Source: Lentzea alba
GTDB lineage: Bacteria; Actinomycetota; Actinomycetes; Mycobacteriales; Pseudonocardiaceae
Length of the DNA: 64,000 nt
NCBI RefSeq assembly: GCF_011067745.1
Contig: NZ_JAAMPJ010000001.1
Coordinates: 792,829 to 856,828, forward strand
Direction: 5' to 3'
The translations under genes and the position numbers were made by a program. The notes beneath the pieces are model-generated. The model did no database searches. It was not told the DNA's origin and worked only from the letters and a program-made list of their open reading frames with translations. Of the stretch, positions 9,375-18,113 are shown piece by piece. Position 1 is the stretch's first letter, and the number at the start of each line of letters is the position of its first letter.

Positions 9375-11704
9375 GTGATCCTCCTGTCGGGCAACGCGGC
9401 GGGAATGTGCGACAACCAAACCGAGAACCGTTCGTCGAGCAACGTCTTCTCGTACGTGCGAGCGAGTTCGAGGTTGCGACGTGCCTGTTGCTCCCACTCG
9501 CGCGGGTCGGTGAGCAGCCGGCCGATGACGCGAGCGAGTGCCCCGTCGTCGTCAGCGTCGACCAGGCAATCGCGTTCCAGCAGTTCTGGGATACCACCCA
9601 CCGACGTGCCCACAGCGGGCAGCGATCGAGCCATCGCCTCGATCAGCGCACGTGGCAACCCTTCCGCACGGGACGGCATCGCGAACAGGTCCGCGGAATC
9701 CAGCAACACGGTCATCAGCCGGCGGTCGTGCACCGGTCCGATGAAGGAGACCCGGTCGGCGATCCCGAGTGATTCGGCCACGGCCACAAGCTCGTCATGT
9801 CGCCTGCCACCACCCACGAGCACGGCGTGCACGTCGAACCGCGACTCCACGAGCCTGTGCAGCGCTCGCAACAGGACGTCATGGCCCTTGTAGAGCTGCT
9901 CGTGGGTGCCGACGGCGATGACGCAGAACGGCCCCGGCTGCCACTTGCGCGGTTTGTCGAGCAGCATCCCCTCGGGCATGCGCACGTTCGACAGGGCGAT
10001 GGTGAACCGTCCGGGTGTAGCGGGATAGCGGCGCTGCAGCACGAAATTGGTCACGTACAGCACTGCCGACGCGCCACCCACGACCCACCCCGTCAGCCGG
10101 GCCGCCGCGTTCGCCACCACTCTGCCCATCGGTCCGAACGTTCCCGCGGCGAGCACGTCGAACGCGTCACCGATGACTTCGACGGAATACTTGCGGCGCA
10201 ACACTCTGCACACGACGGCGGCGACAAACCCGATCGCGCCGGGCTGTTGCAGCACGATCACCTCGGCCCTCGCAACCGCACGAGCGATCGCCGGGACGAG
10301 CCGGGGCAGTGCGCGCAGCAACCCCGCCGGGCCGCGGTAGTCCGGCAACGGTCGCAGCGCCTCCCCCTCGCCGGCGTCCGGTTCAGTCGTCCTGGCGACC
10401 AGGCACAACCGGTCACCCAGGTCCAGGTACCGGGTGAAGCCGCCCGGTGCGGCCGTTCCGCATCCGAACCTCATCTCGGTGAACAGGCTGATGAGCCGGT
10501 CACCGGGCGCACGGGCCACAGGGAAGTCCGCGGCGTCCTCGACGACATCGGCCACCACGGCCGCCGCCCGCGAGCTGTCGAAGAAACGCACGATCCGATC
10601 GCGCACCGCGTCCGACCGTTCCGTCAACCGGCCGGCCTGGTGCTCGGCGTAGGCCTCACTCAGCGCGGCGGCCAGCGCGGCGGGATCGTCCTTCGGCACG
10701 ATCCAGCACGCGTCGCGGTCGACGGCCTCCGGCAGCGCACCGGCGTCGCTCACCACGCTGGGCACGCCCATGGAGCCGGCCTCCAGCGCCGCGCCGTGGT
10801 TGTCGGACAAGGACGGCGATACGCTGAGATCCGCGGCCGCGTAGTGCGGCCGCACGTCGTCGACACTGTCCAGCCAGGTCACCGACGGGTCCTCGGCGAT
10901 CCGGAACCTGGCGGCCAGCTCCCGGTGGTACTCGGCACCCGCCTCGTCGAACCCGCCGCCGACCAGGAGGAGGTGGCTGTCCGGGTGATCGGCGTGAAAC
11001 CTCTGCCAGGCCTTGAGAAGCACGTCGTGCCCCTTGACACCTCGTCCTTTGTGGATGAACCGTTTCGGCGCGTACACCAGTGCGACCATGATGACGACGA
11101 AAGCCCCACTCGCGCCGGCCCGCGCACGCGCTTCCACGCGCTCGGCAGGACTCGGCGGCCGGAACAGGCGGGTGTCGACACCGTAGGGAACGACGGGTGT
11201 CCGTGCGGGCGGGCGCCCGAGCTCGCGGTAGCGCCGTGCGGTGAACCGGCTTCCGCAGATGGTCACGGTGTCGAGGCGTGCGGTGATCCGCTCCAGCAGC
11301 CGGATCAGCCGTGACTCCAGATAGAGGGGACCGGGAACCATGTGCACCCGCGCGGCCCTGGTCGCGAGGCCGGTGAGCCGGACCGCGAGCGCCGAGGCGA
11401 GCAGATGGTAGTGCAACACGTCCGGGTCCAGTCGTCGCAGCACGTCGCGCAGCTTCAGCAGGCTGGCGAGCGTATGGATCGACAGGCGGAACCGGAAGTC
11501 GAACGGGCTGTCCACAACGGACACTCCCCGGTCGATGAGCTCGCGGCGCAGCCGGCCCCCACCAGGCGGCAGCACGGCGACGACCTCGTGCCCGCGCGCG
11601 AGCAACGCGTCGACGTGCGGTGTCGTCCACATGCATCCGCGGTTGGTCTTCAGCACGAGCACCACCCGCAACCGACGGTCGGGTGCATCTTCCTTCGTGG
11701 TCAC
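9371..11704 (-). CDS. Tandem double-domain GT4 glycosyltransferase
   Basis: At 777 residues this is about twice the usual length of a GT4 enzyme. The N-terminal half (to about residue 400) begins RVVLVLKTNRGCMWTTPHVD and has VPYGVDTRLFRPPS, a GHDVLLKAWQRF segment and SLSDNHGAALEAGSMGVPSV, where the usual first Glu of E-x7-E is Asp. The C-terminal half contains NVRMPEGMLLDKPRK, YKGHDVLLRALHRL and an intact E-x7-E in SRAEGLPRALIEAMARS. Two successive transfers by one polypeptide are the simple reading; the N-terminal substitution may instead weaken one site. The GTG start at 11704 makes a GTGA overlap with the preceding stop. Confidence 0.85.
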   Translation of the reverse strand: MTTKEDAPDRRLRVVLVLKTNRGCMWTTPHVDALLARGHEVVAVLPPGGGRLRRELIDRGVSVVDSPFDFRFRLSIHTLASLLKLRDVLRRLDPDVLHYHLLASALAVRLTGLATRAARVHMVPGPLYLESRLIRLLERITARLDTVTICGSRFTARRYRELGRPPARTPVVPYGVDTRLFRPPSPAERVEARARAGASGAFVVIMVALVYAPKRFIHKGRGVKGHDVLLKAWQRFHADHPDSHLLLVGGGFDEAGAEYHRELAARFRIAEDPSVTWLDSVDDVRPHYAAADLSVSPSLSDNHGAALEAGSMGVPSVVSDAGALPEAVDRDACWIVPKDDPAALAAALSEAYAEHQAGRLTERSDAVRDRIVRFFDSSRAAAVVADVVEDAADFPVARAPGDRLISLFTEMRFGCGTAAPGGFTRYLDLGDRLCLVARTTEPDAGEGEALRPLPDYRGPAGLLRALPRLVPAIARAVARAEVIVLQQPGAIGFVAAVVCRVLRRKYSVEVIGDAFDVLAAGTFGPMGRVVANAAARLTGWVVGGASAVLYVTNFVLQRRYPATPGRFTIALSNVRMPEGMLLDKPRKWQPGPFCVIAVGTHEQLYKGHDVLLRALHRLVESRFDVHAVLVGGGRRHDELVAVAESLGIADRVSFIGPVHDRRLMTVLLDSADLFAMPSRAEGLPRALIEAMARSLPAVGTSVGGIPELLERDCLVDADDDGALARVIGRLLTDPREWEQQARRNLELARTYEKTLLDERFSVWLSHIPAALPDRRIT

Positions 11705-12975
11705 AGATACTCCACATGCGCCGCGGTGAGCCGGTGCCGGGTGTCGAGCACACAATCCGCCGCCCGCTCGACGAGCGGGTAGTCGACGTCGTCGTGGTCG
11801 GCGAGCAGGACGACGATGTCCGCGAGCCGCAGCGCGTCCTCGGACAGCTCGATCGGTTTCACGCCGGGCGGACAACGATGGGACTCCACGTGGGAATCCA
11901 CCACCTCGATCCGCGCACCGAGCGTCACGAGCATTTCGATGATGCGCAGCGCGGGTGATCCGCGGAGGTCGCCGGTGTTGGCCTTGTACGCGAGCCCCAG
12001 CAGCATGACCACGCTGTCCGCCAAGCCCTTACCACGCCGGGAGAGTGTCGCGACGATCCTTTTCACGACGTGATGCGGCATCGTGTCGTTGATCTCGTTG
12101 GCCAGCTCGACGAAGCGGAACGGTCGGCGCAGTTCGCGATTCACCCGCCAGGACAGATAGGTGGGGTCGACCGGCAGACAGTGGCCGCCGACCCCCGGTC
12201 CCGGCGTGAAACGCATGTACCCGAACGGCTTCGTCGACGCGGCGTCGATCACCTTCCACACGTCGACGCCCAGCTGACGCGCGAAGAGGGTGATCTCGTT
12301 GATCAGTGCGATGTTGACGTGCCGGAAGGTGTTCTCCAGCAGTTTGGTGAACTCGGCTTCCTTCGTCGACGACACCGCCACGGTCGTGTTGACCAGTCGT
12401 GAGTACAGTGCGTCGACGGCGTGCAGCGAGGACCGGTTGACACCGGAGATCACCTTGGGCGTGTTGGCCAAAGTCCACGTGGGGTTGCCGGGGTCGATGC
12501 GTTCCGGGCTGTAACCGACCGCGAAGTCGGCGCCGGCGACGAGCTCGCTGCCCTGCTCCAGCAGTGGAACCAGCAGCTCCTCGGTGGTACCCGGATACGT
12601 GGTGGACTCCAGGACCACGAGCGAGCCGTGGCGGATGTGCGGTGCGATGGCGACAGCGGCCGACTCGACGAAGCTGAGGTCAGGCGTTCCGCGGATCAAC
12701 GGTGTGGGCACCGCGATGATCGCGGCGGTGAAACCAGCAGCGTCCACATAGGACTGGGATGGACGATAACATCCGCTCTCCAGCGCCATGGCGAGCTCAC
12801 CGTCTGAAACGTCGTCCACGTAGGACCGCGCTTCCCGCAACGACGAGACACGGCTGGCGTCGAGATCGATCCCGACGACCGAGAAGCCGGTCGTGACGGC
12901 CCGCATCGCGATCGGCAAGCCCACGTATCCCTGCCCGATGATCACGAGCTTGTCCTTGCCGCACGTAGCGATCAT
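11701..12975 (-). CDS. UDP-sugar 6-dehydrogenase (UDP-GlcNAc/ManNAc/glucose family)
   Basis: This 424-residue enzyme has an N-terminal NAD-binding fold (LVIIGQGYVGLPIA, residues 10-23), the central STKEAEFTKLLENTFR helix and the catalytic cysteine C266 in PGPGVGGHCLPVDP, followed by a C-terminal UDP-binding domain. The four-electron oxidation of the C6 alcohol gives a uronic acid nucleotide. The FRHVNIALINE and GYMRFTPGPG patterns are nearer to WbpA/WecC (N-acetylhexosamine) dehydrogenases than to UDP-glucose dehydrogenase, but that distinction is tentative. ATG at 12975 overlaps the epimerase stop. The repeat unit therefore probably contains an acidic sugar. Confidence 0.88.
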   Translation of the reverse strand: MIATCGKDKLVIIGQGYVGLPIAMRAVTTGFSVVGIDLDASRVSSLREARSYVDDVSDGELAMALESGCYRPSQSYVDAAGFTAAIIAVPTPLIRGTPDLSFVESAAVAIAPHIRHGSLVVLESTTYPGTTEELLVPLLEQGSELVAGADFAVGYSPERIDPGNPTWTLANTPKVISGVNRSSLHAVDALYSRLVNTTVAVSSTKEAEFTKLLENTFRHVNIALINEITLFARQLGVDVWKVIDAASTKPFGYMRFTPGPGVGGHCLPVDPTYLSWRVNRELRRPFRFVELANEINDTMPHHVVKRIVATLSRRGKGLADSVVMLLGLAYKANTGDLRGSPALRIIEMLVTLGARIEVVDSHVESHRCPPGVKPIELSEDALRLADIVVLLADHDDVDYPLVERAADCVLDTRHRLTAAHVEYL

Positions 12976-13922
12976 GCGGTCGACCTCGAGATCTCCGAGG
13001 TGACCAGACGCTCCATCCACTCGACGGTTTTGCGCAGGGCGACCTCCAGCGAAACTGGTTGCACTGACGGGAAAAGCCCACGCAACGTGGTCCCGGACGC
13101 TTGTGAGTGCCGTACGTCACCGTTGCGCGCAGAACGGTGCAGGACGTCGAGTTCGCGACCCAGCAACGCCGACAGCTTGCCGATCAGGTCGTTGAGGCTG
13201 GTCCGCGTGCCGAAAGCGAGGTTGACCGGGCCTGCACAGCTGACGGTGCGCATGACGCAGTCGGCCAGCACGTCCACGACCGATCCGACGAACGTGAAAT
13301 CCCGGCTCTGCTTCCCGTCACCGAACACCACGAGCGGTTCTCGTCGCAGTGCCGCCCAGACGAACGACGGCACGACAGCGGCGTACGGATGCGCGGGACG
13401 CTGAAGCGGTCCGAACACGTTGAAGAAGCGGAACACCGCGCACGGCAGGTCGAAGCAGTGCTGGAACGACAGGGCGTACGACTCCGCGGCGAGCTTGCCG
13501 GAGCCGTACGGGCTGATCGGCCAGCACGGCATCTCCTCGGACTTCGGCAACACCGGGTTGCGCCCGTACACGGAGCTGGACGAGGCGATGACGACGTGCG
13601 CACCGGCGGTCCTGGCCGCCTCCAGGACCTCCAGCGTTCCCGTCACGTTGACGTCGTGACTGCGCCGGGGATCCAGCAACGAACGCGACACGGATGGAAC
13701 GGCTGCGAGGTGCACCACCGAGTCGGCACCCTTGCACGCGTCCTTCAGCGCGTCGCGGTCGAGCACGGAGCGCACGCACAACTCGACGTCAACCCCGTCG
13801 AGATTGCTCCGCTTGCCGGTGCTGAGGTCGTCCAGCACGACCACGTCGACCTCCCTGTGCACGAGCTCGCGGCAGAGATTGGCGCCGATGAACCCCGCAC
13901 CACCGGTGACGACGACCTTCAC
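12972..13922 (-). CDS. NAD-dependent UDP-sugar epimerase
   Basis: This 316-residue extended short-chain dehydrogenase has the TGGAGFIGANL dinucleotide-binding motif at the N-terminus, the SSSSVYG serine segment and the Y-x3-K catalytic pair in SPYGSGKLAAE. It resembles UDP-glucose/UDP-GlcNAc 4-epimerases (GalE/WbpP type), which invert C4 through a transient 4-keto intermediate. The start is GTG at 13922, giving a GTGA overlap with the dehydratase stop. In combination with the neighbouring 6-dehydrogenase it could supply a galacto-configured N-acetyluronic acid (inference). The exact substrate is not determinable. Confidence 0.87.
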   Translation of the reverse strand: MKVVVTGGAGFIGANLCRELVHREVDVVVLDDLSTGKRSNLDGVDVELCVRSVLDRDALKDACKGADSVVHLAAVPSVSRSLLDPRRSHDVNVTGTLEVLEAARTAGAHVVIASSSSVYGRNPVLPKSEEMPCWPISPYGSGKLAAESYALSFQHCFDLPCAVFRFFNVFGPLQRPAHPYAAVVPSFVWAALRREPLVVFGDGKQSRDFTFVGSVVDVLADCVMRTVSCAGPVNLAFGTRTSLNDLIGKLSALLGRELDVLHRSARNGDVRHSQASGTTLRGLFPSVQPVSLEVALRKTVEWMERLVTSEISRSTA

Positions 13923-15757
13923 AACGTCACGCTCTCGTCGCTGTGGGCGGTGCGCTGCACCGGAACGGTTCCGGTCGCGCACTCCGTCATCGCTTCGATC
14001 TCGCCGTAGTCCACGGCGAGCGACAGCAGATAGGCCGGATCGAGCGGCGGCACGGAGACCTGCGAGATGGACGGATGCGATGGGCGTTGGTCGAGCTCTC
14101 CTGCTCCGAACAGTTCCTCGTGCAGCTTCTCGCCCTCGCGCAGTCCGGTGTAGACGATCGGCGCGGATCTGCCGGAGATCTCCATCAGCTGGCGGGCGAC
14201 GTCGGCGATCCGCAGCTGCTCGCCCATGTCGAGCAGCAGGGCCTCTCCGGAGCGGCCGATCGACGTTGCCTGCAGTACGAGCTGCACCGCTTCCGGGATG
14301 GTCATGAAGAAGCGACTCGCCTCGGGGTGCGTCACGGTGATCGGACGCCCCTGCGCGAGCTGCTCGGTGAAGGTGTTGAGCACCGAACCCCGGCTGCCGA
14401 AGACGTTGCCGAACCGCACGGACAGGAACTTGCCGTCGGAACGCGTCGCAGCGTTGGCCGTGAGCCGCTCAGCGACGCGCTTGGAGCTGCCGAGCACGCT
14501 CTTCGGGTTCGCCGCCTTGTCCGTGGAGATGTTGACGAACGTGCTCACGCCCGCCGCCAGGGAGGCCTCGAGCACGTAGTACGTCCCCATCACGTTCGTC
14601 TTCCACGCTTCGAGCGGGTACTGCTCGAGGGCGGTGAGGTGCTTGAGCGCCGCGGCGTGGAAGACCACGTCCGGTTGGCAGTGCGCGATGACGGCCCGTA
14701 CGGCCTCGGAGTCTCGGATGTCGGCCAGCACGATGTCCGGCGAGTCGAGCATCGCCTCGCCGTAGATCGACAACTGCACGGCGTGCAACGCCGACTCGTC
14801 ACGATCGAGCATGAACAGCTGGGCGGGACCGAACTGGTGAATCTGACGGCACAGTTCCGATCCGACGGACCCGCCGGCGCCGGTGACCAGGACTCGCTTG
14901 CCTGCGAGGTGCTCAACCGCCATGTCGGGGCAGGTGTGGACCTGTTGCCTGCCGAGCAGCTCGGCGAGGTCGAGTTCGCGGAGATCCGCGACACCGACCT
15001 GGGAGCCGAGCACCTCGCTCAGCGACGGCAGCACCTGCAAGCCAAGACCCGCCTGATGCGCGATCTCGGACATCTCGTGCAGCACAACGGGATCAGGTTC
15101 GCGCAGCGCGACGACGATCAGCGTCGCGCTCGTGCGCGAGGCAACCGCCACCACGTCCTTGCTGGCGCCGCTCACCGGAACCCCGCGGATGCGCAGCGAC
15201 TGCTTCGCCGGGTCGTCGTCGACGAGCGCGACGGGGAGGTAGCCGCTCGCCGGGTCGCTCAGCATCGACCGGATCAGTTGTTCCCCGGTGACACCCGCGC
15301 CCAGGACGACCACCCGCCGGGCGGAGGCCCGTTCCGTTGTCGCCCAACGTTCATGACTCCACCGGAGCGTGCAGCGCCCGGCCCAAGTCAGGAACAACGC
15401 CACGAACGCGGACGTCAGAGGCACGGACCGGGGCACGGGCGGAGCCGCCCAGCACAGGTCGACGAGCACGGCGAGCACACCGGTGATGACGGCGACCCAT
15501 GCCAGCCGCACCGCCTCCTCGAGACTGCCCACGGGATAACGCCCGCTGTAAAGGCGCGCCGCCAGCGCGACCACGGCAGCAACGACGAGAACGATCAGTG
15601 CGAACTGAGCAAACCGCGTGCCCTCGACGCCAGTTGCTTCCAACGCGTATCGGAACCAAGTCACCGCCGCCATTGCGACGAACCACGCGGTGGAATCGAT
15701 TCCCCACAGCAGAAGCCGATATCCCCGACCAGTCGAGGGCACTGGATAACACCTCAT
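13919..15757 (-). CDS. Membrane-anchored UDP-GlcNAc 4,6-dehydratase (PglF/WbpM/CapD family)
   Basis: This 612-residue protein is the full-length, membrane-bound type. Four N-terminal hydrophobic helices (about residues 15-125) are followed by a CoA-binding-like Rossmann region (VVLGAGVTGEQLI) and the SDR catalytic domain with VTGAGGSVGSELCRQI. Its active-site segment STDKAANPKSVLGSSKR fits the C6-dehydratase subgroup in which the usual Tyr of Y-x3-K is replaced. It would make UDP-4-keto-6-deoxy-GlcNAc for the DegT aminotransferase. ATG at 15757 follows GAAGG; a GTG at 15868 in the same frame is possible but adds a non-hydrophobic extension. It is the first gene of the nine-gene leftward operon. 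Confidence 0.88.
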   Translation of the reverse strand: MRCYPVPSTGRGYRLLLWGIDSTAWFVAMAAVTWFRYALEATGVEGTRFAQFALIVLVVAAVVALAARLYSGRYPVGSLEEAVRLAWVAVITGVLAVLVDLCWAAPPVPRSVPLTSAFVALFLTWAGRCTLRWSHERWATTERASARRVVVLGAGVTGEQLIRSMLSDPASGYLPVALVDDDPAKQSLRIRGVPVSGASKDVVAVASRTSATLIVVALREPDPVVLHEMSEIAHQAGLGLQVLPSLSEVLGSQVGVADLRELDLAELLGRQQVHTCPDMAVEHLAGKRVLVTGAGGSVGSELCRQIHQFGPAQLFMLDRDESALHAVQLSIYGEAMLDSPDIVLADIRDSEAVRAVIAHCQPDVVFHAAALKHLTALEQYPLEAWKTNVMGTYYVLEASLAAGVSTFVNISTDKAANPKSVLGSSKRVAERLTANAATRSDGKFLSVRFGNVFGSRGSVLNTFTEQLAQGRPITVTHPEASRFFMTIPEAVQLVLQATSIGRSGEALLLDMGEQLRIADVARQLMEISGRSAPIVYTGLREGEKLHEELFGAGELDQRPSHPSISQVSVPPLDPAYLLSLAVDYGEIEAMTECATGTVPVQRTAHSDESVTL

Positions 15758-15918
15758 TCCAACCTTCGCGCACCAACACTCGATCTGGCCAGACCGCCGA
15801 GCAAGTGATCCATTACTCCCGACTACCCAAAAGTGTTGCTCACTTGCACGACCCGAAACTCTTGGCACAATTCAGCACTCGCCCCCGGCAAATACTGATC
15901 CAACGTTGAAGGGAACCC
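15758..15918. promoter_or_regulatory. Divergent promoter region of the two exopolysaccharide operons
   Basis: The 161 bases between the dehydratase and the Wzz/BY-kinase gene must carry both outward promoters, because all other junctions in these operons overlap or are very short. An inverted pair GCAAGTGA (15801-15808) and TCACTTGC (15840-15847) lies in the middle and could be an operator. No -10/-35 pair was assigned with confidence. Confidence 0.5.
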
Positions 15919-17307
15919 GTGTCTCTGCGCGGCTATCTCCAGCTGGTCCGCGAACGCTGGCGGATCGTCACAGCGGGCCTCGCACTCGGCGCCGGCGCCG
16001 CGGCGGCGGCCACCTGGACCGTCACCCCTGACTACGAGGCGGAGGTGACGCTGTTCGTCTCGGCGCAGGACGTGAACGGCGACGCGGCCCAGGCTTACCA
16101 GGGCAGCCTCATGTCACAGCAGAAGGTGAAGTCGTACACGCGGCTGGTCACCAGCGGTCGCATCCGTCAGGACGTCGAACGTCGAGGGCTCGTGCCGGGA
16201 CCGGACTCGATCCGAGCCGACGTCCAGCCGGGCACGGTGCTGCTGACGATCACCGCCACCGATCCGTCGCCGAGCCGGGCACAGCACCTGGCCGACGCGG
16301 CGGCCGAGGCGTTCAGCGGGCTCGTCGCTGAGCTGGAAAAGCCGACCGGCGGTGGTCAGCCCCCTGTCGCGGTGAAGGTGGTCGAACCCGCGAGGCTGCC
16401 GACCACGCCCGTGTCTCCCCGTCCGGTGAGCAACGGCGTCCTCGGTGTGCTGCTCGGGCTCGCCGCCGGTGTCGGTGCGGCGGTCGCGCGCAACGCGCTC
16501 GACACGTCGGTCCGGTCGGTGGAGATGCTCCAGGGCCTGCTGGCCGCACCGTCGCTGGGCACCGTCGCCTTCGATCCCGGCGCGGCAGCCCGTCCGGTGA
16601 TCACGTATCCGCACGCCTCGTCGGCACGCGCGGAGTCGCTGCGGCGGATCCGGACCAATCTCCAGTTCGTCGATGTCGACCACCCCGCTCGCACGGTCGT
16701 CATCACGAGTTCCATGCCCGGCGAGGGCAAGTCGACGCTGACCTGCGATCTCGCCGTCACCCTCGCCGAAGCCGGGAAGACGGTGGCGGTGGTCGACGCC
16801 GACTTCCGCGCGTCCCGCATCGGCGACTACCTGGGCCTGGAGTCCGCCGTCGGCCTGACCAGCGTGCTGATCGGGCACGCGTCGCTCGAGGAAGCACTGC
16901 AGCCGTGCGGCCGCCGGGGCATGACCGTGCTCGCGAGCGGCCAGACCCCGCCGAATCCCAGCGAGCTGCTCGCCTCGCGGTACGTCGTGGACCTGCTCGA
17001 GCTGCTGGCGTCCCGCTTCGACGTCGTGCTCGTGGACACGCCGCCCCTCCTGCCCGTGACCGACGCCGCGATCCTGGCGAGCCGATGCGACGGAGCGGTC
17101 CTGGCCGTGCGGCACGGCAGGACGACGAAGCAACAGGTCGAGGAATCCGTGAAGGCCCTCGAAGCCGTGTCGGCACGACTGCTCGGCACGGTCATGACGA
17201 TGACACCGAGGACTCGTCTCTGCGAGGCCTACCAGTACCGCCGCGCTGACGAGCCGGAAACCGCGCCTCTGCCGCGAACCCATGCCCACCGGGAGTACCG
17301 ACCATGA
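15919..17307 (+). CDS. Wzz/Wzc-type chain-length regulator with BY-kinase domain
   Basis: This 462-residue fusion has two membrane helices (about 17-33 and 172-190) flanking a Wzz-type extracellular domain, followed by a cytoplasmic P-loop kinase. Walker A is SSMPGEGKST (264-273), the second Walker motif is VVDADFRAS (291-299) and a later Walker B is VVLVDTPPLL. Three tyrosines near the C-terminus (EAYQYRR and REYRP) form a short Tyr cluster. Actinobacterial family members control polymer length and autophosphorylate on tyrosine. It starts with GTG at 15919 after AAGGGA. It overlaps the next gene by 4 bases, and the phosphatase two genes on is the expected partner. Confidence 0.9.
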   Translation: MSLRGYLQLVRERWRIVTAGLALGAGAAAAATWTVTPDYEAEVTLFVSAQDVNGDAAQAYQGSLMSQQKVKSYTRLVTSGRIRQDVERRGLVPGPDSIRADVQPGTVLLTITATDPSPSRAQHLADAAAEAFSGLVAELEKPTGGGQPPVAVKVVEPARLPTTPVSPRPVSNGVLGVLLGLAAGVGAAVARNALDTSVRSVEMLQGLLAAPSLGTVAFDPGAAARPVITYPHASSARAESLRRIRTNLQFVDVDHPARTVVITSSMPGEGKSTLTCDLAVTLAEAGKTVAVVDADFRASRIGDYLGLESAVGLTSVLIGHASLEEALQPCGRRGMTVLASGQTPPNPSELLASRYVVDLLELLASRFDVVLVDTPPLLPVTDAAILASRCDGAVLAVRHGRTTKQQVEESVKALEAVSARLLGTVMTMTPRTRLCEAYQYRRADEPETAPLPRTHAHREYRP

Positions 17308-18113
17308 CCGTCTCCGAGCCGGCGCACCGGACGAGAAACACCCGACTTGCCGTGGTATCGGCGTTCGCGCTGTGCCTGACAGTCAGCGGACTGTGCCCGG
17401 TCGTCAGTCACGAAGGGCGAAAGATGCACCAGCTGCCATCGGTCTTCGCTTCACTCGACGAAGTGCGGCGTCCACCCAAGTGGACGGACGGCATCACGTT
17501 TCTGCTGGCGAGCAACGATCCCGCTCCGCACTCCGACCGCAGCCAAGTGATCATGCTCGTGCGGCTGTCGTCAGACAACAAAGCGGCGACCGTCGTGTCG
17601 ATCCCACCTGACAGCTGGGTCCCGGTTCCGGGACACGGCGTGGCCAAGATGAGCTCGGTGTCCGCGTTCGGCGGACCCTCGCTGATGGTTCACACCGTGG
17701 AGACGCTCACCGGGATTCGGGTGGACCACTTCGCGACGACCGATCTCACCGGCTTCAGGGCGATGGCGCAGGTGGTGGGCGGAATCGACCGGGTCGATCC
17801 CAGCGTCGCCGATCCTGCCGAACGGCAACAGGAGGCGCTGCGAGCACTGATCTCCACGATCGTTTCGAGCGGGGTGCTGAGCAGCCCCAGCCGCGCACAC
17901 GACTTCGCCGGCACGGTGAGCAGGTATGTCCAGTTCGACGACATCCTCACCATGAGTGCGCTGCAGTCCCTCGCCTTCAGGCTGAGGGAGTTGGACCCCT
18001 CCGCCGTCACGTTCGTGACGGCGCCGATCTCGGACGGCGCACGTGCCGGCCAGCTGTGGGAGGCGTTGCGACAGAACCAGATCACGCGCTACCTCGAAAG
18101 CACGCCGCAATGA
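17304..18113 (+). CDS. Degenerate LytR-CpsA-Psr (LCP) family protein
   Basis: This 269-residue protein has an N-terminal hydrophobic segment (residues 14-36) and an LCP-like extracellular domain recognisable from VVSIPPDSWVPVPGHG, TVETLTGIRVDHF and FRAMAQVVGGIDRV. LCP enzymes transfer polymers from undecaprenyl pyrophosphate to peptidoglycan. The canonical Arg of SIPRD is Pro here, the RSDT motif reads RSQV, and the KIN motif reads KMSS, so several ligand-contact residues appear lost. It may bind rather than transfer, or be evolving away from catalysis. ATGA overlaps on both sides place it firmly in the Wzz-kinase/phosphatase operon. Confidence 0.75.
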   Translation: MTVSEPAHRTRNTRLAVVSAFALCLTVSGLCPVVSHEGRKMHQLPSVFASLDEVRRPPKWTDGITFLLASNDPAPHSDRSQVIMLVRLSSDNKAATVVSIPPDSWVPVPGHGVAKMSSVSAFGGPSLMVHTVETLTGIRVDHFATTDLTGFRAMAQVVGGIDRVDPSVADPAERQQEALRALISTIVSSGVLSSPSRAHDFAGTVSRYVQFDDILTMSALQSLAFRLRELDPSAVTFVTAPISDGARAGQLWEALRQNQITRYLESTPQ

